Shown here piece after piece: positions 50,834 through 61,505 of a DNA stretch of 64,000 nt. The translations under genes were made by a program, and so were the position numbers. The notes beneath the pieces are model-generated. The model made no database searches. It was not told the origin of the DNA and saw nothing but the letters and a program-made list of their open reading frames with translations. How positions within the stretch are numbered: the stretch's first letter is position 1; the number at the start of each line of letters is the position of its first letter. Source of the DNA: Manihot esculenta (lineage: Eukaryota; Streptophyta; Magnoliopsida; Malpighiales; Euphorbiaceae); assembly GCF_001659605.2 (NCBI RefSeq), contig NC_035170.2, positions 31,104,020-31,168,019 on the forward strand, read 5' to 3'.

Positions 50834-51988
50834 TCATGAATCCTGTTGCTGCTCGCCTTGCTGTTTCAACTCACTGTATAGCTTCAACAACTGAGGAGAT
50901 TCCTCATAACGATTCACAAACTTTTCGATGAAATTTTTCTCTGAATGCTTTAAAAGTGTAGCAATATGAGAATCTATTTTAACCAAACCTTTTGATGACA
51001 TAAATTGAATAAGTGAACCTCTTGGAACAATCCTTTTCTTCAAGCTTAGCGCAAGCAGCACTGGACAATTGACAATGACAGAAGAGTCTAAACCCAATTT
51101 GTTAACATAGAAATCCATTACAGCCATAATCTTATCATCAGAAATTCTCATACAAAATGGATGCTTTCCAAAAGCTGTAATAACATCTTCATTAGACCAA
51201 CCCCACCTCTTATAAACATCAACCTTGTTTTCCCATACGGATTTTCTCACTCCCATCAGTACCACGATTGCTAGAACAAAATGAACCTTCAAAGGACTGA
51301 ATCCCATCAGCCTCACCTCTTCCAAAACCTTCTTAAAGTTATCCGGATTTGTATGAAGCTTCATAGGGTGATAACGTATCAAGTGCAAAATATTTGCTTC
51401 AGGCACTCCATTTTCTCGCAAAATGTTGATAACAGGTATCACTCTAGCTTCAAGACGACAAAGCAAAATAGAAGGACAACATTTAACAGCTGCAATGGTT
51501 TTCTGATCAGATTGGAGCAAGTCTCTAAAGAAATTAAAAGAAGGAACTAATTGCTTTTCTAAGCCTCTTTCCAATATCCAAGGACAGCAACTGAAGATTC
51601 TTACAAGATCAGAGTTTGAAGCACCTTTAGAGCGAAAAAACTCAAGCTTGGGGATAATAGTTCTCTCAGGATTGGATGCTAGAATACGTGGCAACTTTAA
51701 GATGATGTAAGAAATATGGAATTTTGAACATCCAAGGTTCTTGAAAATGGATAGGACTAAGACAGCATTGTCTAAAGTTTGAAGTCGATAAAATTTAGAA
51801 GCTGATAAAGCAGATTCCGGGGAGAACCCACAAGTGTTTGTGAGGTAAGACACAATAAACGAGTGCTGACTTGCATCGCTTGTCAAGTATCTAAGAAAAG
51901 TTGATAATGGTGGTATTGATAGGTTTTGAGCGGTAATTGAGTATCCATTTCTCCCATGGAGAATAGTTTTGCAGAGAAAATAAAACAT
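50834..51988 (-). CDS. mTERF-family protein, organelle-targeted
   Basis: A single-exon ORF of 384 aa. Plant mTERF proteins bind organellar nucleic acid through repeats of about 30 residues (three helices each) and act in transcription or RNA maturation in mitochondria or plastids. The N terminus (MFYFLCKTILHGRNGYSITAQ) is basic, without acidic residues, and fits a mitochondrial presequence. Repeats with the typical Pro-X3-X-Pro pattern are visible: LKLPRILASNPERTIIPKLEF, FSCCPWILERGLEKQLVPSF, VKCCPSILLCRLEARVIPV, FGKHPFCMRISDDKIMAV, VNCPVLLALSLKKRIVPR. The subfamily is the large intron-less eudicot clade related to MTERF4/15-like genes; I cannot assign a specific member. The start was chosen because the sequence after it matches family N termini. 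An overlapping upstream ORF in another frame begins at 52212. Confidence 0.88.
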   Translation of the reverse strand: MFYFLCKTILHGRNGYSITAQNLSIPPLSTFLRYLTSDASQHSFIVSYLTNTCGFSPESALSASKFYRLQTLDNAVLVLSIFKNLGCSKFHISYIILKLPRILASNPERTIIPKLEFFRSKGASNSDLVRIFSCCPWILERGLEKQLVPSFNFFRDLLQSDQKTIAAVKCCPSILLCRLEARVIPVINILRENGVPEANILHLIRYHPMKLHTNPDNFKKVLEEVRLMGFSPLKVHFVLAIVVLMGVRKSVWENKVDVYKRWGWSNEDVITAFGKHPFCMRISDDKIMAVMDFYVNKLGLDSSVIVNCPVLLALSLKKRIVPRGSLIQFMSSKGLVKIDSHIATLLKHSEKNFIEKFVNRYEESPQLLKLYSELKQQGEQQQDS

Positions 51989-53591
51989 GGGTATTGGGAT
52001 TCAGGTGGTGAAAGAAGAAACTCACCTATTTTCCAAGCAAGCTTCTTATGTGAATCGAGCAAATTTTCAATTTCAGCACAGAAAAACGCAGAAATCACCA
52101 AGTTGCAAGCAGAAACCCTACTGAAGTCACACTCACATCTCACATGGAGGTTCCACTTCCTCAGTAACAGAACGTCGTCGTATTTCCGAAACATAGTTGG
52201 CTTAAATCGCATTATTTATCATCTTTGAGACTAGAAAAGGTAATCCATGGTGTCGTTTACCGTACATGAAAATTTCCTTTTAAGCGAAAATATTCTCTAT
52301 TTTAAATTACATTCTCTAATAAAATAATTAATATATTCCGATTTATATTTAAATAGTATATGCTTTATCTAAAATATAATAACTATAATTTTTATTAGCA
52401 TTTTCGTATACGTTATATCTCAAACTTTACATATATTTTATATTTATTAAATATATAAGATTGGAATAAGACATTAAAATTACAAGAATTAAATAAAATT
52501 TTATCATAATTATTTATTATTTATAAAAAAAACTTTTACAATAATATCATATAATTTGAAAAAAAGCAGCATATACATAAAATGAAATCTTCCTTAGATA
52601 ACCCTTTTACTGTTAAAACACAAATTCACCCCCTGTAATATACCCAGTTAGAAAATTTTTATTTATTGAATAACAATTAAAAGTAGTATGATTGAACAAT
52701 TTCTCTCAAAATTATATAAATAAAAAGCTAACCATATTATATAATATTTACACAACTTTATAATAAACCATAAAAGAAAATATTTTAATACTCATGGCAA
52801 ACCGTTTTAAAAAGCTAATATGAGACTATCCAAGAACCCGTATCTGCGCAAGAATAAATATGACTAAAATTTACTTCAAAAAGCACGTTTAGGAATTTTG
52901 AAAAAAAATTATTATTATAGAAAATTTCACTAATTACATAATTACAATTTTAAAAAATATATTAATATGTTACTAAAGAAGTTTTTAATTTTAACGTTAA
53001 ATGTTATTAAAAAAATATTTAAAATAAAATCTCTACAATAATTTATAAATTTTTTATAAAATTAAAAATTAACTAATAAATTTATAGAAATTACAGAAAT
53101 TAAATAATAAATACTTTACAAATAAAAGAAATTACAGAAATTAAATAATAAATATTTTACAAATAAAATTAAAAAAAAAAACTAATTAGTACAAGTTTTA
53201 ATATATTTTTTAAAACTGATAAATTAATTAATAAATTTTCCTATACATAAAACTAAATAATAAATTTTCTTTAAAAAAACTATTGAACAGTTTAAAACTT
53301 TATGATATATTAATCTTTTACTTTTATCAACACAAATGGCAGCAGCAATACCAAACAGACCAGTAATATTTAAACAAATTAGGACCTCCAAAAATACCAA
53401 TAAGTTGAAAATCAAGAAAGTAGAGGTCTGTTAGTGATTGCCCTGAACAAATTTTTATTTGCAAACAGATGCTTTCCCATCACATGAAATGGAGGGTACA
53501 ACAGAACAAAACCAACCAAAAAGTTCAAAGTACTTTTTCCTTTCTAGACCATTGATGGAAGTTGATAAAGAAGTATCCTCAAGACGGGCAA
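51989..53591. other. mTERF leader and AT-rich spacer
   Basis: Up to about 52230 is the GC-richer leader of the mTERF gene; an upstream ORF of 109 codons (52212-51883, minus) overlaps the mTERF start in another frame. From 52260 to 53400 the DNA is very AT-rich with no coding signal. The end is the 3' untranslated region of the OSCP gene. Confidence 0.5.
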
Positions 53592-56279
53592 TTAAATGGT
53601 GCCCAAGTTAATAGGCTCACGCAAGAACCTCTCCATCTGCTTCGCCCTTGTTTTAATGGACATATCAAACACCTTCTGCCCAAACTCTACCACAAGGCCC
53701 CCAAGAATACTTGGATCAATCTGGCATGAATTTGAGATGATTAGATTCACTTCCCTTGATAAATTATTTGGTCATTGAGTCACTAACAAGGTTTTATAAT
53801 CCATACCTTCTGTTCGAGCTTAACTTTCTTTCCTTTTCCAATTATTTCCTGCAGTGTCTCCTTCAATTCTCTCTCCTCTTCTGGAGGCAAGGGCTGCATG
53901 TGAAATTGCAACAGGTTAATTCACAAAACAAAGATGCAGGCAACTATAGCTCTTCCCTTATTGTAAGAGTCAGCTATTTGCAATAGGTGACGAGAAATAA
54001 TACAGATTCGAGGGTCATATTTCAAAAAACAGGCCCTGAGCATCTAATTGAATAAAATAAAACAGACATCAAATAGCTTCAAAATTCAATTCCACAAGGA
54101 CATATAAGACCTGCTATGTAGAAAAGTACAATAGATAAGAGACACAATTGCAAGAGGCATTAATGTTACAAGTTTGATTGTGAACCAAAGTGTCAAACTT
54201 ACAATTACGCTTGTGACTATAGCTTTCACTTCTCCCTTGTCTGCCATGGTCAACTCCACAAATCTCTTTGCAAAGGTATCTAAGTTTCTTAGCCTGCCAT
54301 TCTCAGCCACCACAACTGCAAAAAGATAGCAAAAGACTTTCACAATTGATAAACATTGATACATATATTATCAGCTTTCAGCAAAAACTAAATGCTTCAA
54401 AATGTGAGGCAACTTCAAGTATAACTTAACCAATATCAAGCATTCATACACTATCTACTTGGCGCACTCATATAAAGAAAAAAGTATGATAGGCCAAAAA
54501 AATAAGTTGAAATATATTATATTAAATATCAGTTGGCAGAGCTGTATATTACCTAAAAAGTTCCTTGTAAGATCTGAAAATTTAGCTTGGCCACAAATTT
54601 CATCGATAGCCTTGACTCTTGTTTCAGCACGCACTGACGAGTCCTTTGTGAACTGGGAAAATGTAGGGCTTCTCTTTGAAGCCTCCACAAGGTCAAGAAT
54701 TTCAGACTCAACCTTGTCCAGTGCATTAGCCTTTTTGGCTGCAATGTACAAAGCAGAAGCATAGTTTCCAGATGCCCCAAACAAAACAAGTGGCACCTAA
54801 AAGTGAGAGAGAACCATCAAAGAATGCAAAAAAAAAAAAAATGATAACTAATATTCGAAGTTTGGTGCTGCTCTCTAAATAAAGACATATTGCTGATTCC
54901 AAACTTCATCTTCTAGTTATAATTCACAAGGCTTTAGGAAATATCAATCACTAACAATTCAATGTATGCATTCCATATCACACTTATAAAGCCAGAAACC
55001 TTGATGATCAAGTCAGGTCTTAAACAAAGTTAACCACATTGTTGTATCAGTAATGTAAGATAATCATCCAATCTTGCAGCATCATTAAGTAAGAAAAGTA
55101 CTAAAAAAAGAGCACAATTTTTTTTACAGTTAATCAAAAGGTTTACAAATATGCAATGTCTCACATGAAAATTTCAAAAAAAAAATCATAAAATAAGTTG
55201 CAGCTTGAATATCATCATGAAAAATGAATGATAAGCACCATGTCTTTCTCTTTAAAGAACAATCAAGGGTCACTTGAAAATGCAACATAAATGGGCACAC
55301 TATAACCAGAAGCATCTTGTTTGTTCAATGTCCAAAAATGGAAGAACACAGAATGTTTACTCTCTCCCACACAATCCTATCCCACTTAGTCTCTTTCATG
55401 GCCACATAATCAAGCTTAGCAGTGGAGAACAAAACATGCCAGCATCCAATTTTCATTCATCCAAGCATAAAAGACATCTTTTTTTCACCAACGCAAAAGA
55501 ATCATCACAGGCATACATGCCCATGTGCGCGCACAGTCAAAAGTTTAATAAGCAGCCAGAAAAATAAATTTACATACCTTAACCTTCTCCTCCTTTTGTC
55601 CAGATGCAGTAGCAAAATGTTTTGAAGACTGTCAACAACGAAATGGCCAACCTTTAGATAACAGGTTTCATTATAGAATAGTTACCATGAGTTACTATGC
55701 GCCCAAAAGTTAATAATGCTTCACATAGTTTGTGAGAAAATGTGAAAACAAGATGGCAAAGTAAAATCAATTTTAGCGAACAAAACAAAAATTGTAGAAC
55801 AGTGAACAACCATCATTGCAAGGCAATAAATAGATGCAATCGTTTCAAATCAGCTCTTCTATACCAGTAGAAATATATATATCTTTCCCCCATTTTCTCG
55901 GAACCTAAACAATACCAATTTGCCTTTGGCCTCCAAAGCGAATAAGACACCAAGCAATCTACTTTATTCCCAATCATAAGTACCAAACTTAGGGTTCAAA
56001 AACTAGGCGATTACCGGCACGAGGAAATGAATCTCCCGCGCAAAGCATTAATCAGATGCCCATAGATCAAACACATACGAAATGGAAACAAAGGTAAAGG
56101 CTTTCGATTTCCAATTTTACAAATTCAAGTGTAATTAGGTTTTGCATAGCTACCTCAGATGTGAAAGCAGGGCAAAGAACGGAGCGTTCAACGGCCGATC
56201 CGGAAGCAGAGAGGGAATCAGATCTCAAAATCCTATTGAGTAGAGGCAGACCCGATCTGAGACGCCCAGCCATTGCCAT
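53592..56279 (-). CDS. ATP5: Mitochondrial ATP synthase OSCP (delta) subunit
   Basis: Subunit O/OSCP of the mitochondrial F1Fo ATP synthase, which links the F1 head to the peripheral stalk. Six exons on the minus strand: 56154-56279, 55578-55628, 54553-54796, 54203-54315, 53807-53893, 53592-53720; 750 nt, 249 aa. The N terminus (MAMAGRLRSGLPLLNRILRS) is an Arg-rich, acid-free presequence. Then come the OSCP N-terminal domain (VPLVLFGASGNYASALYIAA, RNFLVVVAENGRLRNLDTFA) and the conserved C terminus (IDPSILGGLVVEFGQKVFDM), ending in LREPINLGTI. Length suits plant OSCP. The start at 56279 is preferred over the in-frame ATG 39 bases upstream because it begins the presequence directly. Plastid AtpD is excluded by the presequence and tail. 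Confidence 0.95.
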
Positions 56280-57189
56280 GAGTTTTGTTCTGTTGTTCAA
56301 TGCTTTTCGAGCTTTCAAACAGCTAGTGAGAGATGGGTAGAAAGAGATGAAATTTCGAGGGTTATGGAGCGATTCCTTGGAAAAAGAGTCACCGCCGGGT
56401 GCGTCCTTTTCGTGTGATGTTAAGATGAGATTGTGACGCGTGTATCTGAGGAACTCAATTTCATTAGGGCTGCAGATCTCATGGCCCAGCCCGGTCCTGC
56501 CTGGATTTATTTTTATTATATAAAATGATTTTACATCTAAATAAATGTTTTCATTAAATTTTCACATAAAATTATAGATTTTTTTTATTATTATTGTTAC
56601 AAATGGACCTAGTTGAGAGTGGAAAAAGCCATCTCAATCCGACAAATGCATATAATAAAAGAATTTCAACTCTATCATACTGATTTTTTAAAAAAAAATT
56701 ATAAGATTACTATTAAATTGTAATATGAATTTATTAAACATTCTGTGTTTTTATTAAATAGTTTCAGTGTCAAATTATAGGTTGAAATTCAAAGCTTATA
56801 ATTTCTCATAATTCATTGCGACATGCCCGTGTCCCAGAGTATTCACCAAAAAAAAAAAAAATCTCTTACAATCCCAATGTGAAATATTAGCGATGGATCT
56901 GTAAAGCTGTTATTACAATTTCATCACCCACATTTTTTAAGATATAATATGAAAATTTTTACCTCAATCGAATTTATATGAACTCGTAAGGTAAATATAT
57001 AAATTTCATCTGGATTACAATAGATAAGTATTTTCCAGTATAACAATCTCATTTGCACATGAACATCTTCTCTTCATAGGCTCACTCTTGCTTGTACAGG
57101 CGAGAACAGGTCAAGGAAAGGACTGATACAGCAAAACCTTGTATACGTATCATGCTTGTGCTTTGTTCTTTCTCCTGCCCAAGACAAAA
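56280..57189. other. OSCP promoter and spacer
   Basis: Promoter of the minus-strand OSCP gene up to about 56520, then AT-rich DNA with an A-run near 56850. No other gene seen. Confidence 0.5.
56483..56488 (-). promoter_or_regulatory. Possible site II element (TGGGCC) before OSCP
   Basis: On the minus strand TGGGCC lies about 205 bases before the OSCP start codon. Site II elements (TGGGCC or TGGGCT) are enriched in plant promoters of nuclear genes for respiratory subunits, so the context fits; the short motif alone is weak. Confidence 0.4.
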
Positions 57190-57767
57190 TCACAACAAAA
57201 ACGTACTATCTTGGCCCAGATCATCAGCAGTAAATACTTTCTTTTTTCTTGCACAAGTTTGACAAACAGAACCACCTGCAAAAGTACCATATGCACAAAC
57301 AACTGGACAAGCATAAAGATTACATCATAATTGGTAAAGGAATTAGGAGGTTGAGCAATTTTCTGCCCCATTCTTGCCAGGACCAGTAAGGAAGCTTATT
57401 GAATGTAGCCAATTATTAATTAATTTTAATATTGAAATGCATTGGCATGATGCACCTGATAGATATATCCTCACAGATTCAAATGTACTAAGGTTGTTGT
57501 TGTTGTTAAACAAAGTGACAACTATCAGCCTCATATCCCTGACAGTGTAAGAAAGAAGGACCTGATCTCTATTTCTTTTAACAAAACTAGCCAAATAACA
57601 TTTGAAGACTTCAATTCTTGTCAGTTGGCTGCCTTATTAACCACCTATTGCACAATCAAGATGGTAAGACAGTACTTACAGGGTGTACTCTTTTTTTCCT
57701 TTGCAGATTGAACCTTATTTCTTACAAAAGAAAAAGGTTGCTCGTCACTTCTTTCAACCATCACCAT
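57190..57767 (-). CDS. Tentative small two-exon gene, 57-aa Cys-motif protein
   Basis: Two minus-strand exons, 57680-57767 and 57190-57275, join in frame across a consensus donor (CCCT|GTAAGT) and acceptor (TTTTGCAG|GT) to give 58 codons including the stop. The product starts MVMVERSDEQPFSF, has a basic middle, and the junction creates a Cys cluster CGSVCQTCARKKK (C-X3-C-X2-C), followed by a short acidic tail. An in-frame stop lies 24 bases upstream of the ATG, so it is either a complete small protein or the last two exons of a longer gene whose previous exon joins after the stop. Introns on this strand would be T-rich, as expected. I do not recognise the family. Support is the splice and frame coherence only. 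Confidence 0.35.
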
Positions 57768-60105
57768 TTCAAACACAAAACAAAAACCTTCACATTATGA
57801 TATTAACATAATACAACAGCTTCATATTTGTTTCATGGACTAGGCGAAACACACTCTTACTGGAATGCAAATTCCAGATGTACTGTTCTAGCAGAACATA
57901 TCAACAAGGATCTACATGAAATACATACATATATGTAAACCAAAGCAAACTTCACTGGTGAGATACGAAACCTACTTTAAGACTTCGAAGGTAAAACACC
58001 ACCGAATAGTACCAAAGCATGATCATGATCATGGAAAACTCTATGAAAACATCACGATGTAACCGGAGATTCTGAATTAATCGCTCACATCTTGCAACAA
58101 AGTGAAAAAGCCATCTTTTCCATCTGCCATACTGAAAATTGAGAAAAATGCGAACCATATTCGAGTGCTTATTATAGCCTTGACAGAAAGACTTTGAGAA
58201 ATGAATCACCCGCAGAATGATTGTAATGAACAATCAAGACCAATTTTATCATCAATCTCAGAAAAAGAAGTGATTCAATTAGCAAAAAGCTAAATAAGAC
58301 TGCTCAGCATAGATTCCCTTTCCCTCAATCAAACACGTAACCCCAAATTAGACACGTCTCCATCGCCATGCAACATTATGTTTCCTTCTCTCTTCTCTCT
58401 CCTCGCATTCTATTTAGCTTCTCCCTTTATGTGCATATGTTTTAATATGGATTGGGGTCCACTAACTGAGTCTTGCCATATATAACGCTTGCTGTTAACA
58501 CCAAACAACCTCTTTTTTTCTATTTCTTATTCTATTTCTTAAGAGATCTTTTCTTATTTTTGTTGAATGTATACTCTATTATAACTTAAATTTAAACAGC
58601 AAATAAGTAATGCACTTTATACTGATATCTAGAGTTGCATACCAACATTGAAAACAATAATTTTAACCCCCAATTGAAATGCCACAAGAATAATTTAAAG
58701 GAACTACCTTATTTGTATATACGAATCGTTAACTTCAAATCAAGCATAGATGAAGTAACCATATAACTAAAGTGGAATACACATCTAAAAGAATTACTTT
58801 TAACCGCTCTTTGAAATGGCATAACAACATTTAAAGGAAATGCCTTCTATAACTACTTATGTTTAATACTCTAACCAAAATGATTGACTTCTTTATTTAG
58901 CCAGTAATACACCAGTCTGCTGCCATTAAATGTTAAATGGAAATAAGACCTTAAATATAACAACCATAATGATGTAAAAATGAAAGAAGCAAGTCAATCA
59001 TCATGATACAAGCTAAATTCCCAATTATATCACAACTTTGGCCTCAACAAAGGAAGTAATTTTTTATGCTGTGATTGATTCTCTTCAATACTTAAATGAA
59101 GCATTTAATCCAAGGAACTCAATTTTTCCCAGCTCCATCTCCAATTGACGAGCTGGACAGTAATAAGAACCAATAATTAAAAAATTGCAGTCTTTTCTTT
59201 GCAAGCATGTAAATATAATCAATGGCAGTGAACAAAATGCATATGGCTTCAAGGAGTTTTGAAGAAGATGCAACAAAAAGGCAAAAGCCAACCAGTATGC
59301 TTCTAACTTAAAGAGAGTTCAAAATAGAATATATCATGCAAAAGCCAATGGCAGTTATGTCGATAACCGGCACACCTCCGCATAACCACCAGCACAATTT
59401 TGATAGCATTACTCTACCAGTGCATTTCAACTTCCCATTAGGTAACATAAAATTTCCTCTCTTTTTTAATATCCACCGCATATTTCGGATTATGGATATT
59501 ACATTTCAGTAGTAAACAGCAATTTACCTAATCATAATATTCCAGGAAAATAATGTATCTAGAAACAAACAGGTTGAGTAAAGATTCCTTTTCCAAATAT
59601 AAAAAGCATTTTTCAATAGCGTGTCCTTAAATAATGGCAAACCAATTGCACCAGCGTCAGAAGCATTACCACTATTTGAAGCAAAATTATGCAAACACAA
59701 GTTTAGAAATCTGTTAAAATGCTAATTCCAACTCCTGCTTACCAATGTGGATGAATGAAACTACTGGTAGATAGAGCTGCCAACTTATGAGGAAGTAGCC
59801 AAAACATCATTATGTGCTAATAGAAACATAAATATGTCATCACCTACATGCATATATACATTACATATCCTTTAATATAATTGAAACCTCATCGTACCCT
59901 TTTCAATAAAAATGATCATCCCATGGAAGAAAGAAGCTCCAAGTTCAGACTTGAAAGATTCAACTGTAAGAAATGGACAAGGGCAAAACGATCTGCCAAT
60001 AAAATAAATTCAATATATCGAAAAATACACTCAAGTTCAAATGCATAACTGCAATTTCTGTTAAATTACCCAGTTAGAGAAACTCAAAAAAAAAATCCGA
60101 ACTAG
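57768..60105. other. Spacer, possibly intronic on the minus strand
   Basis: A-rich on the plus strand, so T-rich like plant introns on the minus strand. A minus-strand open stretch at 58233-57952 (93 codons) has no recognisable motif. No gene can be supported; the stretch may belong to a minus-strand transcript that starts near 60.3 kb and includes the small exons at 57.2-57.8 kb. Confidence 0.35.
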
Positions 60106-60294
60106 ATGGGGTTCGCTCCATGGATTTCTGTCTCAGTAAAATCAGGGGGCCAAAAAAAGAGAAAAGTTGATGATTGGGGAGACATTACCCTTGATAATGA
60201 CGAATCACTGATTGAGCAGGTTGCAGCTATAGAATTGCGAAAACAAGCGAGCGAGAGAGGTCTGAGGGTGGATTTCTTGAGGAGAGTTCAGTGA
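60106..60294 (+). CDS. Orphan exon-like ORF, charged 62-aa peptide
   Basis: The ORF has coding-like composition: a basic KKRKV followed by acidic DDWGDITLDNDESL, then an amphipathic stretch EQVAAIELRKQASERGL. It is bordered by splice-like signals: TCTCAG directly before TAAAATCAGG at about 60135, and GTGAGTC just before its stop at 60290. It could be an internal exon of a lost or displaced gene, or a real small ORF. I see no neighbouring exons. The reverse strand of the same interval has a 42-codon open frame, so the coding strand is not fully certain. Function unknown. Confidence 0.3.
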   Translation: MGFAPWISVSVKSGGQKKRKVDDWGDITLDNDESLIEQVAAIELRKQASERGLRVDFLRRVQ

Positions 60295-60439
60295 GTCAGT
60301 CTCCGAGTCGAAGAATGGCGCACACGCAGACATAGGGGCAGTGTTGGGGTTGGACCGAATTCAATTCTATAACGGGAGATTTTGCAAGCCACCCATGTGT
60401 TTTAAGTTGTTTTAGCTAGGGATCAAAGTTAACTCGGTG

Positions 60440-61015
60440 GGGTTAAAAATAGAAAATCGAAATTTAGATATTTATAATAATTAAACTGAATTAATTTTTT
60501 AAAAAATTAAATTAAATCAAATTAATTTGATTTAGTTTAATTTCATTCGATTTAATTAATTTAAATTTTTAATAAATTTTTTATTTTTTATATTTTATTT
60601 TTAATATTTTTAAATTTTAATTAAAATATTTTAATATTAATATAATCTAATCTCTCAATATTATTAAAAATAATATATAATCATTATTAATTAATTTGAT
60701 TTAATTTTTTAATTTTTTTTATTAAAATCAAATCAAACTGAAATAATTAAAATTTTTAAAATTAAAAATTAAACTGAATTTAAAAAAATAAAAAATTGAA
60801 TTAAAATTTTAAATTAATTCAATTGAATTGATTTTTTTTAATTTAAAAATAATATATTATTATTATTAATTAGTTCGGTTTGATTTTTTTAATTTTTTTT
60901 ATTAAAATTAAATTAAACTGAAATAATTAAAATTTTTAAAATTAAAAATTAAATTAAATTTAAAAAGATAAAAAATTAAATAAAATTTTAAATTATTTTA
61001 ACCGGACACTGCCTC
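60440..61015. repeat. AT-rich dispersed repeat, copy C, with 180-bp direct duplication
   Basis: Two units with a constant offset of 180 bases: 60661-60840 and 60841-61015. The 60-base block at 60721-60780 matches 60901-60960 at nearly all positions. Each unit carries the core of the 3.5 and 24.2 kb repeats in inverted orientation (60662-60696 and 60842-60876). Confidence 0.6.
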
Positions 61016-61084
61016 ATTTTAATTTTTAATTAGTTAAATATTATACAATAATTATCGAATTTAATGAGAAAAAATCTAACTGGC

Positions 61085-61505
61085 TTTATTTTTTCTTTTT
61101 AAAGCCTGGGAGGCTATGACGAGTAGTGGGTCAAATAAACAAGCTCAATCTCAAATATAACATGAATGAAGGCCGAACCCAAAAATCAACCAATCCAAAT
61201 CAAGAGACCAAGCTCAAACCCAATAGATAAGACAATCAGGAAATTGCCAGCCGACAAGTGCTTATTTTCAACCAAAAAAGCACCGCACCAATTGCCCATA
61301 TCGCCAACCCAAATACAGATAAAAGGAGTATAAGACCTGAAAAACCACCATCAATACATCCAAGTGCCAAATTAAAAGAGCATAAGACAAGCAACAAGCC
61401 AAAAATGCTAGGAGAAGGAGCCTAAAACACCGCTTGCAAACCACCACCGAGCTATCAACTTCATAGCCAAGCAATTACATCCTGTGAAGCCGACTCACCA
61501 CGATT
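61085..61505 (-). mobile_element. Probable LINE-like 3' end, minus strand
   Basis: A GC-richer island whose minus strand is T/G-rich and ends, after a short spacer, in an A-rich tail (AAAAAGAAAAAATAAAG). In composition it resembles the 23.4-24.0 kb segment. A hydrophobic 68-codon minus ORF (61474-61268) lies within it and looks like a by-product of T-rich sequence. Confidence 0.35.

Noticed and set aside
51893..52026. A leader intron that would join the 52212 ORF to the mTERF frame
   Set aside because: A good donor (52025) and acceptor (about 51893) exist, but joining them creates a stop and removes an N terminus typical for the family.
61268..61474. Hydrophobic 68-codon minus ORF that resembles a membrane protein
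   Set aside because: It lies in a T-rich LINE-like segment; T-rich DNA gives Leu/Phe/Val-rich translations by itself.
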